The notes: generated by a model not told the origin, from the letters alone. A DNA stretch of 64,000 nt from an uncultured Bacteroidales bacterium (GCA_944322815.1 CALUQB010000013.1:1-64000), one strand, 5' to 3'; shown: positions 44,701-53,061, counted from the first letter of the stretch. Translations and numbers: made by a program.

Positions 44701-45740
44701 GTCCCTTCCCTGTTCTCCAGAAGCACGATCCCCTGTCGTGCAAGCTCCAGGGCAGTCGCCTTGCTCTCTTCGTTGTCAAGCGCTATCGTAGTGTCCACCG
44801 GAAGCTTGTCCAGGAAACCGAAAGCGCTGTATGTCTGAAGTATGTGTTTTACCTTCTCATCGATATCCTTCTCTCTGATGACTCCGGTCTCTATCAGCGG
44901 CTTGAGCTTTTCAGGTGTGAAATAGACCCCTTTAGGGCATTCCAAGTCCAGTCCGCCGTGAACAGCGCCCGGTGTAGAGTAAACGGATGTCCAGTCAGAT
45001 ATCACTATGCCCTTGAAGCCCCACTGGCCTCTCAGCACCTCGTTGTTCAGCCACGGGTTCTCCGTAGAGTGGACACCCCAGATAAGGTTGTAGCTGTCCA
45101 TGACAAGCGCCACACCGGCTTCCTGGACAGCTTTCCTGAATGCAGGGAAATAGATTTCCTGCATCGTCCGCTCGTCTACGTCGGAGCTTACGCTGTGCCT
45201 GATGTTCTCGAGCTGGTTGTTCGCAGCAAAATGCTTGACTGTAGCCATGATCCCCTGGTCCTGTACGCCGAGGATGTATTCCTTCGCGGTTTCCGAAGCC
45301 AGATAAGGGTCTTCGCCCATGTATTCGTAGTTTCTTCCGCACATCGGAGCCCTGTAGATGTTCACTCCAGGTCCCAGCATGATCTGCACTCCGCGTGCTT
45401 TCGCATCACGGCCAAGCCCTGCACCCATCTGGTAGGCAAGCTCCCTGTTCCAGGTAGATGCGGTAAGTATGCCGCACGGATAGAGGGTGCTCTTGGTGTT
45501 GTTCCTGACTCCCTGAGGCCCGTCGGCAATCCTGATTGCAGGTATGCCAAGCCTTTCCACCCCGCGGAGATAGAAAGAGCGTTCAGCCCCGATCATCCCT
45601 ATCTTTTCGTCAAGGGTCATACGGGAAACCAATTCTTCAGCGATTTTTTCATCTTCAGGCGTGATGACGACCTGCGCGTCAACCGTGTTCTGTAATGCGA
45701 ACAAAACTGTCACACACAGCAGAAATCTGGAAATTTTCAT
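41790..45740 (-). CDS. GH3-PA14-FnIII enzyme fused to a DUF4832 barrel
   Basis: A 1316-residue exported protein (signal NTVDAQ). The GH3 N-domain (about 28-305) has the nucleophile Asp249 in GIVISDWTS and the KHFAANNQLENIRH motif. The GH3 C-domain is split by a PA14 module (about 420-545, FKAEYYNNKTLTG, AGDDGYRLYVNG). A fibronectin-III-like domain spans about 705-815. From about 825 a complete DUF4832 unit follows (NPLNGWVMYL, GLGKWGEGH with Glu1004, PVIMEGGW with Glu1114, then a beta domain). The GH3 part resembles beta-glucosidase/beta-xylosidase-type enzymes. The fusion predicts two successive cuts on one glycan. It is first in the locus, 70 nt before susC, behind a clear promoter. Confidence 0.9.
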   Translation of the reverse strand: MKISRFLLCVTVLFALQNTVDAQVVITPEDEKIAEELVSRMTLDEKIGMIGAERSFYLRGVERLGIPAIRIADGPQGVRNNTKSTLYPCGILTASTWNRELAYQMGAGLGRDAKARGVQIMLGPGVNIYRAPMCGRNYEYMGEDPYLASETAKEYILGVQDQGIMATVKHFAANNQLENIRHSVSSDVDERTMQEIYFPAFRKAVQEAGVALVMDSYNLIWGVHSTENPWLNNEVLRGQWGFKGIVISDWTSVYSTPGAVHGGLDLECPKGVYFTPEKLKPLIETGVIREKDIDEKVKHILQTYSAFGFLDKLPVDTTIALDNEESKATALELARQGIVLLENREGTLPLSRRAKVVVMGPNADVITTGGGSGFVTPYATVSPYEGLTEILGKKRVVLLSDDILYEDILTGVYVDEGSAEQGFKAEYYNNKTLTGEVYRTETETNPTHYWSYGHPFDGMPDDGFSVRWTGVYKAPSSGTVRVKMAGDDGYRLYVNGELKGGDWGNHSLTTRSVFFEVEAGKTYDLRFEFYDNAGEATVVFEAGLMNKAKMEAALSEATDVLYCAGFNSSTEGEGWERSFRLPEDQLRMIRQISSMHDKVTVAVNAGGGVDFNGWSEDVEAVLMAWHPGQEGGRAIAEILTGKVSPSGKLPISIEDKWEDNPVHDSYYDKNRRVTYTEGVFMGYRGYDRTGKTPRYPFGYGLSYTDFEYSGLEISEREGGVYEVSFDITNTGKTDGYETAQVYVGDVKSSVVRPLKELKGYEKVYVQAGKTVHVTVELDSEAFSFYDLDTKSFVVEPGDFVVSVGPSSAELPLTAVITVPDPVMEGLATVSFEPDSVRVLDNPLNGWVMYLARNWDRNFWEKQGYDAMPADSGKLTVKVSDYASVAYLRTSWSSMEPEKGRYFWDDPDSRLSGLLESVRERGMKLAFRIVVDGRDQGPNTPDFVFEDGAKYYLQDPGQPDRKTPFPQDPVFRKHYEEFIEAFAREFNDPETTAFIDAYGLGKWGEGHNVAYEPGNAISDSTSFFKEDTMEWITGLYSRTFTKVPLVINYHRHIGAPVSEGRQVEPDSEHLLQIAIDNGYCLRADSFGMNNQDWGYNDWERSFVKKWAYKLPVIMEGGWIVGQHAWYNDPAGYKTPKDVRIGEFVTSEEEKVNMMDFRAGKETASWFRDAFDYVQKFVAEGGYRLYPVEISAPLELRNGSDATIIHKWANMGWGYCPNNLKQWNYKYKVAFALLDDQGNVVAEFIDKDADPSKWIKGHDTGYDFKFTPENVPAGEYTLAAAIVDTSVDGCKPGIEVALPEDCLTHDGWVKVRRVSVTD

Positions 45741-45782
45741 ATCAGAATTCGGATATCAGTTTAGTGAACATATAACGGAATG

Positions 45783-45814
45783 CAAAGTTAGAGAAAATTG
45801 TTTACGTACACAAA
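45783..45814 (-). promoter_or_regulatory. promoter and operator of the GH3-SusCD operon
   Basis: On the minus strand TTTG (45814-45811), 20 bp, then TAACTTTG (45790-45783): an excellent Bacteroidota promoter 43 nt upstream of the GH3 ATG. The near-palindrome tgtttacgtacaca (45799-45812) lies in the spacer and overlaps the -33 box, as a LacI-type operator would. Confidence 0.7.
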
Positions 45815-45918
45815 TTTTCCTGTACAAAACTGCGCAAAACCAGCCAACACACTAAACACAATGTATTTACATATCTGACACTTGACACCTAAGCGTATTA
45901 TACCTTATAATATTATAT

Positions 45919-46184
45919 TAACGTCAGTTCGACGAATTACTTTACTCTGTACCAGAGATTTCGTCGAACTGACATTACGATTTCTTCGAAATCTCTTTCC
46001 TTTTACGTGTCACCCCACCTAAATCCTCCCCTACGTATGGGAGGACTTGCCTACGGATTCGTTCCACGAATCCTCTAAAAGAGGTAGTTCTCTGAAATTC
46101 ACTGCGTTCTTTTCATCGAACTCACGTTATATTAACGCAAGTTCTCTGGAATCCGCTCCGTTCTTTTCATCGGCCTCACGTTAT
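45919..46184. mobile_element. MITE-like hairpin element, copy 2, with a duplicated end
   Basis: Positions 45919-46130 align over the same 212-bp length with the element at 22383. The 17-bp stem (45920-45936/45960-45976, one mismatch) and the GATTTC/GAAATC and GGATTCG/CGAATCC stems are kept. The third stem is changed on both sides (TCCTCCC/GGGAGGA). A diverged copy of the last 45 bp follows at 46140-46184. With the promoters on either side this accounts for most of the 480-bp gap between 45741 and 46223; 45815-45918 shows nothing else. Confidence 0.8.
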
Positions 46185-46193
46185 GATTGCGGT

Positions 46194-46218
46194 TATATTT
46201 GAATTTTGCCTATTTTTG
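46194..46218 (+). promoter_or_regulatory. promoter elements of the thioredoxin-like gene
   Basis: Two overlapping -7 candidates, TATATTTG (46194-46201) and TATTTTTG (46211-46218), precede the ATG at 46224. The second, with TTG at 46187-46189 (21-bp spacing), would give an almost leaderless message; the first gives a leader of about 17 nt. The -33 region lies at the end of the MITE-like element. Confidence 0.45.
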
Positions 46219-46223
46219 CATTC

Positions 46224-46751
46224 ATGAAAAAGACAGTCCTCATACTGGCGGCATTGATGCTGGCGGTATCCGCCTGCATCAGAGACAAAATACCGGAAGG
46301 CGCCGAACTGGGACCTGGAGACAGACTTCCGGAATTCAGCGTGATCCTGGATGACGGTTCGGTCGTGAGTACCGGAGATCTGTCCGGCAAGGTATCCGTG
46401 ATAGTATTCTTCCATACCGGATGCCCTGACTGCCAGGCCGAACTTCCTGTCATACAGCGCATCCATGATAAATTCAGTCCTGAAGCCGCCGTTCTCTGCA
46501 TAAGCCGGGAAGAAGATGCCTCAGACATAGCGGAATATTGGGCGGAAAACGGACTCACGCTTCCGTATTCAGCACAAAAAGACCGTACGGTGTACAGTCT
46601 TTTTGCAAGGATGGGGGTTCCCCGAGTATATGTTTCTTCTGGCGACCTGGTGATTCACAGCGTATATGACGACAGCCCTGTGGCCACATACGAGGACCTC
46701 GCCGCGGACATCCTGGCTTCAGGATTCGCTTCCGCAGGACAGGACCAGTGA
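46224..46751 (+). CDS. thioredoxin-like (TlpA/ResA-type) lipoprotein
   Basis: The start at 46224 (MKKTVLILAALMLAVSAC) makes it a lipoprotein of about 175 residues. The thioredoxin-like fold carries VIVFFHTGCPDCQAELPVI with the CPDC redox pair at Cys67/Cys70, and the cis-proline loop RMGVPRVYV. TlpA/ResA-type proteins reduce or isomerise disulfides outside the cytoplasm. It points toward the ROK kinase gene and the two overlap tail to tail by 33 bp. No functional link with the glycan loci on either side is obvious. Confidence 0.85.
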   Translation: MKKTVLILAALMLAVSACIRDKIPEGAELGPGDRLPEFSVILDDGSVVSTGDLSGKVSVIVFFHTGCPDCQAELPVIQRIHDKFSPEAAVLCISREEDASDIAEYWAENGLTLPYSAQKDRTVYSLFARMGVPRVYVSSGDLVIHSVYDDSPVATYEDLAADILASGFASAGQDQ

Positions 46752-47684
46752 TGCGGCACCGAGGCAGCCGGCCCTGTTTCCAAGTTCCGCCGCTACGATT
46801 TCCGTATTCACCGCACAGTCACGCATGGAATATTTCATGGCCGCTTCACGGACCTTCGAAATGTAGAATTCTCCGGCCTGTGACAGACCGCCTCCGATGA
46901 CGACTTTCTGCGGGCTGAATATGTTTATGAAACCTGCTATCCCGTGGCCAAGAAAGTCACAGTGCTCGTCCAGACTCTCCACAGCCACGGCATCGCCCTG
47001 TCTGTACAGGCCCACAATATATTTTCCGTCCACATTTCCCGGGTCGAATGCAGGAGACTCCCTTTTCATCCTGTCGCAGAATCTGCGGACCAGAGCGGAG
47101 GCCGAGGCATAATGCTCCAGACAGCCGACCGAGCCGCAGGCGCATTTCTCGCCGTCAGCGATGAGAGGGACATGGCCGAGTTCCGTTCCCCTGCCGGCAT
47201 ATCCGGCGAAGAGTTTCCCGCCTATGACCACGGCACCTCCGATCCCTGTACCTACGGTAATGAAGACGACATCAGATGCGCCGCGCCCTGCTCCGAAGAC
47301 AGTTTCGCCGAGCCCCATGAGGTTCGCATCGTTTCCCATACGGACCGGAAGAGCGGATATTTCTTCCAGCCTGTCGGCCAATGCGATGTTCTCCCAGCCT
47401 CTGATGTTCTCTGCACCGCCCACGACTACCCTTCCTGTCTCATCGACGATACCCGGAGTACCTATTCCGACACCTTTCAGGTCAATGCCGTTGAGCGCCG
47501 CCACTTTCTTCACCTGCGAGACTGCCTCTGCCAGCTGGCCCGTGACGGCTTCCGCCGAAACTTCTGCCATTGACGGCAATATGCCGTCAAAATGAAACAC
47601 GCCCTCGTTGTCTATAAGGGCGTATTTCACGTTGGTACCGCCGAGGTCGATACCTATGGCATATTCATGTTTCTTCATCGTCAT
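46719..47684 (-). CDS. ROK-family sugar kinase
   Basis: A cytoplasmic ROK kinase of about 321 residues. It has the ATP motif AIGIDLGGTNVKYALID, the sugar-binding GNDANLMGLGE with catalytic Asp, the ELGHVPL histidine and the zinc motif CACGSVGCLEHYASA. I place the start at 47684, where ATGA overlaps the stop of the upstream gene by 4 nt. ROK kinases phosphorylate glucose, GlcNAc or ManNAc. As the last gene behind GH88, PL12, sulfatase and DUF3604, it most likely phosphorylates the amino sugar freed from the glycan. No signal peptide is present, unlike its neighbours. Its 3' end overlaps the convergent thioredoxin-like gene by 33 bp. Confidence 0.88.
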   Translation of the reverse strand: MTMKKHEYAIGIDLGGTNVKYALIDNEGVFHFDGILPSMAEVSAEAVTGQLAEAVSQVKKVAALNGIDLKGVGIGTPGIVDETGRVVVGGAENIRGWENIALADRLEEISALPVRMGNDANLMGLGETVFGAGRGASDVVFITVGTGIGGAVVIGGKLFAGYAGRGTELGHVPLIADGEKCACGSVGCLEHYASASALVRRFCDRMKRESPAFDPGNVDGKYIVGLYRQGDAVAVESLDEHCDFLGHGIAGFINIFSPQKVVIGGGLSQAGEFYISKVREAAMKYSMRDCAVNTEIVAAELGNRAGCLGAASLVLSCGSES

Positions 47685-49312
47685 GCCCTTTCGACCCAGA
47701 TAGGAGAACTGAATGCCCACTGCTGGTCACGCTGGCGGACTCTGACATAGTAGTAGTCGGTATCCTTTTCAGGTTCACGGTCTTCCATGTAGTGTTCGAT
47801 GGTGTAGCAGCTCTCAGGCATAGCGCGGTTGAAGAGAATGGCTTCGCTGAGCCAGCCCACAACGAAATGCGTACGGGAACCTTCGAGGAGTTCTGCGATG
47901 GTGTGGCTGAATTGCTTGCCATTGAAATCGGCTGTCAGGACGCAGTCCTTTGGAACCTCCAGTTCGAGGGTTACGGCCTGGGTGGCAGGGGTAAGGGTGT
48001 TCGGATTCTTAGTGGAGAACATTTTCAGTTCGACATCCTGATCCGACACGCCCAGAATCCTGTTCACCCTGGTATGGAATTCCTTTTCGCCAGGCTGCGG
48101 CGAGGTGAAGGCGGCCCCGCGGAAGCATGGGGTCACGCTGACGATGCGGCCCTTGTTGACGGAGAGTTTTCCGTTCCATTCCACATACTGTTCTTCACGG
48201 TTCCATCCGAACTCTACCTTGACCTTGCAACGTACCGTGTCCCCGTCAGGAATCACAGGCGTGTACGGACCGTTCATCCTGGCGAGAAGCCTGCCGTTCT
48301 TGATCAGGTCCACATAGTCGATGCAGCTGTCTCCGGTCACATTCACATAGATGCGGCGGCGGACACCTTTCACGACATCACCCATGAGAGCGTCGTTTAT
48401 CCTGAAATCTATGTTGATCTTGTCTCCGGTGACACAGCATACGTGGCGGGTACGCAGGGCCTCCCAGATGGCGTCACGTGTCAGGGACGGTGCGAGCACG
48501 CCGACACGTCCGTCTCCGTAGCTTCCCGGATAGCCCGAATGCTGGTCCGTAGAGCCTATGAGACCGAATTTGTGGCCGAGACTGAGACCGTACTGTATGG
48601 TCCCTTCCCACTCTCGCGGTCCCATGTCATGAAGATAAGGATAGTCGCCCTGGTCGCTCTCGGCAAGTCCGTGTCTGGAGTACATTTCCACGAACGGAGT
48701 CTGGTCACCTTCCGTGAAGCATTTCCAGTTGTAGCCTCTGTAGCCTGTCTGGTAACCCATGTGATGCGGTGTGATGAAGACCTTGTGGCCTCTGGCCTTT
48801 TCTTTCCAGTCTTCTATGGATGTACACTCCACAAGCGGGGCATCGAGGTCATAGTTCAGGGCCACGTGGTCGCCGTGCTCCAGACTGTGAGCTTCATATC
48901 CGATGAATGTCAGGAACTTTCCCTCATCGTTGTACTCGTTCGTCATCCGTACATACTTCTCGTAGTTTCCGCTGCGGAGCCGCTTGAAAGCATCGGTATG
49001 GTAGCCGATCACCCATTCGAGGCGCGGATCGTTTTTCAGAGTGTCTATGTCAGGCCACATGGCGTGCGGAGTGACGCTGACGAAGTCAAGCTGTTCCTTT
49101 GCCGCTTCGAAAGCATCACGCATGTCTCCGTGACCGTATGTGATGTTACAATGGTTATGCAGGTCTCCCCAGAACAATTTCAGCCCTGTAGGGGACGGCA
49201 TGATCTTTTTCGCTTCCTTAGTGCCGTTCGCACATGCCTGGAGAAGGCTGCCGGAAGCTGCCAGTCCCACGAGGGACCAGCCTGATGTCTTCAGAAATTT
49301 TCTTCTGTCCAT
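47681..49312 (-). CDS. DUF3604 (PHP-like) Tat-exported lipoprotein
   Basis: A 543-residue protein that opens with a twin-arginine motif (MDRRKFLKTSGW) and a lipobox-like LLQAC, so it should cross the membrane folded. The DUF3604 domain begins LFWGDLHNHCNITYGHGD, a PHP-type metal motif. It continues with VSVTPHA, VFITPHHMGYQ and LIGSTDQHSGYPG, giving the further histidines and aspartates for a metal site. DUF3604 proteins are predicted metallohydrolases; no reaction is established to my knowledge. Here it lies between a sulfatase and a sugar kinase gene, overlapping the latter by 4 nt, so a phosphate- or sulfate-ester or N-deacylating step on the glycan is possible but unproved. Confidence 0.8.
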   Translation of the reverse strand: MDRRKFLKTSGWSLVGLAASGSLLQACANGTKEAKKIMPSPTGLKLFWGDLHNHCNITYGHGDMRDAFEAAKEQLDFVSVTPHAMWPDIDTLKNDPRLEWVIGYHTDAFKRLRSGNYEKYVRMTNEYNDEGKFLTFIGYEAHSLEHGDHVALNYDLDAPLVECTSIEDWKEKARGHKVFITPHHMGYQTGYRGYNWKCFTEGDQTPFVEMYSRHGLAESDQGDYPYLHDMGPREWEGTIQYGLSLGHKFGLIGSTDQHSGYPGSYGDGRVGVLAPSLTRDAIWEALRTRHVCCVTGDKINIDFRINDALMGDVVKGVRRRIYVNVTGDSCIDYVDLIKNGRLLARMNGPYTPVIPDGDTVRCKVKVEFGWNREEQYVEWNGKLSVNKGRIVSVTPCFRGAAFTSPQPGEKEFHTRVNRILGVSDQDVELKMFSTKNPNTLTPATQAVTLELEVPKDCVLTADFNGKQFSHTIAELLEGSRTHFVVGWLSEAILFNRAMPESCYTIEHYMEDREPEKDTDYYYVRVRQRDQQWAFSSPIWVERA

Positions 49313-49387
49313 ATCGGTTATTTTGTTTTCATTGTGAATATCGTTTTCAATTCTCCAAGTCCGGTTGCCGGAACAAGCCGTAACAGA

Positions 49388-51001
49388 CTACAAACCGGCA
49401 CGCCCCTGATATCGGCGGTCCCCCTTGAACAGGACCTTTTCCTTCTCGTCAGGATCGGTATCACCATACTGCCCCTGAACCTCTTCGAGTATCCGGTGCA
49501 TATCGGCACGGACCTGGGCATAGTCAGGATCGTTGTAGACATTCCGCATCTCGTGAGGGTCCTTAGTCTCGTCGTACAGTTCCCATTCATCTATGTCATT
49601 GTAGAAATGGATGAGCTTGTAATCCGCTGTCCTGATGCCGTAGTGGCGTTTGACGGAGTGCTCTGCCGGATACTCATAGTAGTGATAGTACGCAGCCTCG
49701 CGCCATCCCTCAGGTTCGGCACCGGAATTTTCCAGAACAGGTTTCAGCGATACGCCCTGGATGTCATCCGGAATCTCCGCACCGGCGAATTCCAGGAAAG
49801 TAGGGGCAAAATCCACATTCATGCAGATGGCGTCAGACACGGAACCTGCGCTGACGGCTTTCGGATACCGCACCAGCAGAGGCATCCGCTGGCATTCCTC
49901 GTACATGAAACGCTTGTCGAACCACCCGTGTTCTCCAAGGAAAAAGCCCTGGTCGGAAGTGTAGACTATAATGGTATTGTCCAGTTCGCCCGTCTCCTCC
50001 AGGTGGTCGAGAAGGCGTCCTATGCTTTCATCCACAGACATGGCAGTAGCGAGATAGTCCCTCATGTACTGCTGGTATTTCCATCTCACCAGTTCGTCAC
50101 CGCGGAGTTTTCCGCTCCTGTACTCGGCGATACGTCCTGCATAGACTGAATCCCATTTCTCCTGGACTTCCGCAGGCATCCGGCTATAGACCTTGTAGAG
50201 TCTGTTAGTGGTATCCGCCAGCATCTCCTCACGTGTCAGGAGCTTCAGGTCCCAGTCTTCCGTAAAGGTGTTTTCGAGATTCATGTCCTGTTCGCGAGCC
50301 GCACGTCCTCTTCCCGCATAGTCGTCCAGAAGGTTCTCAGGCTCAGGGAACACGGTGTCGTTGAACATCCCGAGGTGGCGTGGTGCAGGCATCCAGTTCC
50401 TGTGCGGGGCCTTGTGATGGAACATCATGAAGAAAGGCTTCGAAGGATCCCTGTGATCGATGAAGTCGAGGGCCTTGTCCGTAATGATATCCGTCACGTA
50501 CCCCTTTTCCGTGATATGGCGGCCGTTTTCGTTGAAGTCAGGATCATAATAGTCTCCCTGCTCCTCCTGTCCGGTGAGTATGCTCCAGAAATCGAAACCC
50601 TGAGGTTCCGAAATCAGATGCCACTTTCCTATCACGGCTGTCTGGTATCCGGCCTGCTGCAGGAGTTTCGGAAGAGTCTGCTGGTCTCCGTCGAAGGTGC
50701 AGGCATTGTCGGTAAAACCGTTCACATGACTGAACTTTCCTGTCAGGATGCAGGCTCTGGAAGGACCGGACAATGCATTGACTGCATAGCAATTGTCGAA
50801 CCTCATTCCTTCCCGGGCCAGACGGTCCATGTTCGGTGTCTGCACGAGATTCCCGCCATAGCAGGACATGGCCTGGGTAGTGTGGTCATCGGTCATGATG
50901 AATATTATGTTCGGACGCTCCGGTTTCTGCTGGCCGCAGCCGGACAAGCCCAGCAAGGCAGCCGGTACGGCTGCCAATGCTCCTATATTATTCAAGTTCA
51001 T
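49388..51001 (-). CDS. S1 sulfatase (S1_11-like GlcNAc-6-O-sulfatase), serine type
   Basis: A 537-residue alkaline-phosphatase-fold sulfatase with lipobox (GLSGC). Metal ligands lie in IIFIMTDDHTTQAMS. The formylglycine signature is SGPSRACILTGK, with serine in place of cysteine, so it needs an anaerobic maturase (not in this window). KWHLISEPQGFD and TSDQGFFLGEHGW complete the site. From memory it closely resembles the S1_11 6-O-sulfatases of Bacteroides heparan sulfate loci, which act on GlcNAc-6-sulfate. Its start overlaps the end of the PL12 gene by 14 nt, indicating coupled translation. Confidence 0.9.
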   Translation of the reverse strand: MNLNNIGALAAVPAALLGLSGCGQQKPERPNIIFIMTDDHTTQAMSCYGGNLVQTPNMDRLAREGMRFDNCYAVNALSGPSRACILTGKFSHVNGFTDNACTFDGDQQTLPKLLQQAGYQTAVIGKWHLISEPQGFDFWSILTGQEEQGDYYDPDFNENGRHITEKGYVTDIITDKALDFIDHRDPSKPFFMMFHHKAPHRNWMPAPRHLGMFNDTVFPEPENLLDDYAGRGRAAREQDMNLENTFTEDWDLKLLTREEMLADTTNRLYKVYSRMPAEVQEKWDSVYAGRIAEYRSGKLRGDELVRWKYQQYMRDYLATAMSVDESIGRLLDHLEETGELDNTIIVYTSDQGFFLGEHGWFDKRFMYEECQRMPLLVRYPKAVSAGSVSDAICMNVDFAPTFLEFAGAEIPDDIQGVSLKPVLENSGAEPEGWREAAYYHYYEYPAEHSVKRHYGIRTADYKLIHFYNDIDEWELYDETKDPHEMRNVYNDPDYAQVRADMHRILEEVQGQYGDTDPDEKEKVLFKGDRRYQGRAGL

Positions 51002-53006
51002 ATTCCAGTATGCGTTTCTTTTCCTTTCCGACCTTTACCCGTATCTTCAAGGCTTTTTCATTGAACTCCCTGTTCAGGAACTTCGCATCGAGAGCAGGCT
51101 CCTTCCCGGCCTTTTCCTTAGGATATATGACAGTGATGTAGCGTACGGACGGAGAGTCCTGTTTCTTGACATTGAAGCTGACGTTCATGCGCTGGACTTT
51201 CTTGTTGTAAGCCGTAGACAGCCATCCGGCTTCTTTCTTCATGGTCATGTTCTCCGGGCCGAAGCAGCGGAACATGAAATTGCTCCCATCCTCGAAATTC
51301 GTGTAGAATGTCATGTCCTCGCGGCTGTTCGGCACGTCTCCGCGCGGCATCTGGAAATGCAGGTTGACATTGTTGTTACCCGATATCGGGCCCACCGCTT
51401 CGTCCACTATCACGAAATATGTCCCGTCCACGAAGAAGACGGAACGTCTGTGTTTCAGATCCTGATAGCTTGGGTTTTCCGTCACCAATATCTGGACATC
51501 GCCTTCAGGCTGCCAGAGCAGGGTCTCCGACTCCGTGGTCTCCAGGTTTTCATCGTTAAGCGTGAGCGTATTGTGATGGGCGGTAGCCCTGAACCAGTTT
51601 CTCCACTGCATCACTTCGGCATCTCCGGCATAGACATAGGAGCCGGAATCCTGGAAGAGACTGCGCCCGTTGTACCACATTTCGAAGGTACCGTTGTCAG
51701 GCTGGCAGTGCCACTCACCTTTCGGTCCGGCCTTTACGACCATCTGCAGGGCATCCATGCCCCATCCGTTGCGGAACACGAAGAAACCGGAAGTCAGGAA
51801 TCCTTTCGAAAGATAGTCAGGCAGCTCGCCCTCCGCACCATCCGTAGCCAGGTATCTGATGAACTGGTTTTCAGGGAATATCTTCGTCCACTTCGCGTAA
51901 TGGCTCAGCATGGCGTCCTTCCCCGTCAGCTTGGCATCGCTGAACAGAGGGTTCGTATAGTCAGGGAAACAGATGTTCGCATAAAAGACTATCATTTTCT
52001 CCACAGTGTCGATATAGCTCTGCGGGAAATCGCTGCGGAATCCGTTCAGGTCGGCCATGGACAGGGCCTTGATGAAAATCTCGATGGTAGCCAGATGATA
52101 GTGAGGGTCCAGCTCGAACTGGCCTCCGTCATCGTAGACCTGCACCTTGATCTCCCTGTTCAGGATATCCACCCCGCTCTGCCTCCATACCGAAGCCTCT
52201 TTGAATTCAGGGAAGAATGTCCCCGCATAGATCATCCTCTGCGCCTCGAAGAGCAAGTGGTTCCCCTTCTCGGAGTAGTTGTGCAGGATATGGTCTGCAT
52301 GCCTGTGGTAGTTCACCAGAAACTCCGTCAGGAACTCCGGGGTAAAATACGGAGAGTCTATGAAAAGCTGGAACTGGAAACACTGGTCCTGCAGCCTGTG
52401 GCTCACTTCCAGAGGTCGCCATGCGAAACGCACGTTCTCGGCCGCCCCCTTCACTTCCCCGCTGCTCACCAGTTCATACTCCTCCTGGTCTATCTGCACG
52501 AGAGGGTTCTTCCTGATCCAGTCCATATACTGGAAAGCCCACTCTTTCGCGTATTTTTCGTCACCGCTCACCCTGTAGGCATACCCCATCGGAGAAAACC
52601 ATTTGTGACGGTGGAGCTGCCAGCGCAGTTCGTTGTCCCTTACCGGCCAATACTGCCAGTCTATATCCTCTCCGTAATTGAAAGATGGCTGGTATCCGTC
52701 ATGCACATAGAAGGTGTGTTCCAAGGCCTCATCTGCCCATTTCTGCTGTTTCTTGCTGATTTTTACCTTGTTTATGTCCTGAATCTCAGGCGTTTTGATA
52801 TCGCGGCCGCGATAGTACTCCAGAAGTGCCGCTGCGGCAGCCGAATCACGCCCTTCGGCGTGCAATGTCTTCACCTGCTCCAGCCCGGGCCAGTCCAGAT
52901 CCAGCAGGTCGAACGCCTCCGGCCTCAATTCCTGGGCCAGGAGTCCTGAGGACAATGACATTGCTGCGGCAGCTGCCGCAGCAATTGAAATAAATTTTCT
53001 GTTCAT
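50988..53006 (-). CDS. PL12 heparin/heparan sulfate lyase, periplasmic
   Basis: A 672-residue heparinase II/III-family lyase with Sec signal peptide (SSGLLAQ). The alpha/alpha toroid (about 40-390) leads to a C-terminal beta-sandwich. Residues matching the Asn/Tyr/His catalytic set of heparinase III are visible: Asn249 in KGNHLLFEAQ, Tyr303 in ELDPHYHLA and His433 in EWHCQPDN. The block ATAHHNTLTLNDENLE follows. The family cleaves GlcNAc/GlcNS-uronate bonds by beta-elimination, making unsaturated oligosaccharides. Absence of a lipobox indicates the periplasm. It sits between GH88, which removes the unsaturated uronate, and the sulfatase. Confidence 0.92.
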   Translation of the reverse strand: MNRKFISIAAAAAAAMSLSSGLLAQELRPEAFDLLDLDWPGLEQVKTLHAEGRDSAAAAALLEYYRGRDIKTPEIQDINKVKISKKQQKWADEALEHTFYVHDGYQPSFNYGEDIDWQYWPVRDNELRWQLHRHKWFSPMGYAYRVSGDEKYAKEWAFQYMDWIRKNPLVQIDQEEYELVSSGEVKGAAENVRFAWRPLEVSHRLQDQCFQFQLFIDSPYFTPEFLTEFLVNYHRHADHILHNYSEKGNHLLFEAQRMIYAGTFFPEFKEASVWRQSGVDILNREIKVQVYDDGGQFELDPHYHLATIEIFIKALSMADLNGFRSDFPQSYIDTVEKMIVFYANICFPDYTNPLFSDAKLTGKDAMLSHYAKWTKIFPENQFIRYLATDGAEGELPDYLSKGFLTSGFFVFRNGWGMDALQMVVKAGPKGEWHCQPDNGTFEMWYNGRSLFQDSGSYVYAGDAEVMQWRNWFRATAHHNTLTLNDENLETTESETLLWQPEGDVQILVTENPSYQDLKHRRSVFFVDGTYFVIVDEAVGPISGNNNVNLHFQMPRGDVPNSREDMTFYTNFEDGSNFMFRCFGPENMTMKKEAGWLSTAYNKKVQRMNVSFNVKKQDSPSVRYITVIYPKEKAGKEPALDAKFLNREFNEKALKIRVKVGKEKKRILEYELE

Positions 53007-53061
53007 CGTTGATTATCGGTTTATCGCGAGGGCAATCCCTCACCAATGTCTTTTCGTGGTT

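Noticed and set aside
44379..45695. 438-codon plus-strand frame over the GH3 domain
   Set aside because: Antisense to conserved GH3 motifs; no domain or promoter of its own.
47792..49285. 497-codon plus-strand frame over the DUF3604 gene
   Set aside because: Shadow frame; the minus strand carries the Tat signal and metal motifs.
50868..52949. 693-codon plus-strand frame over the PL12 and sulfatase genes
   Set aside because: It spans the junction of two real minus-strand genes and shows no family features.
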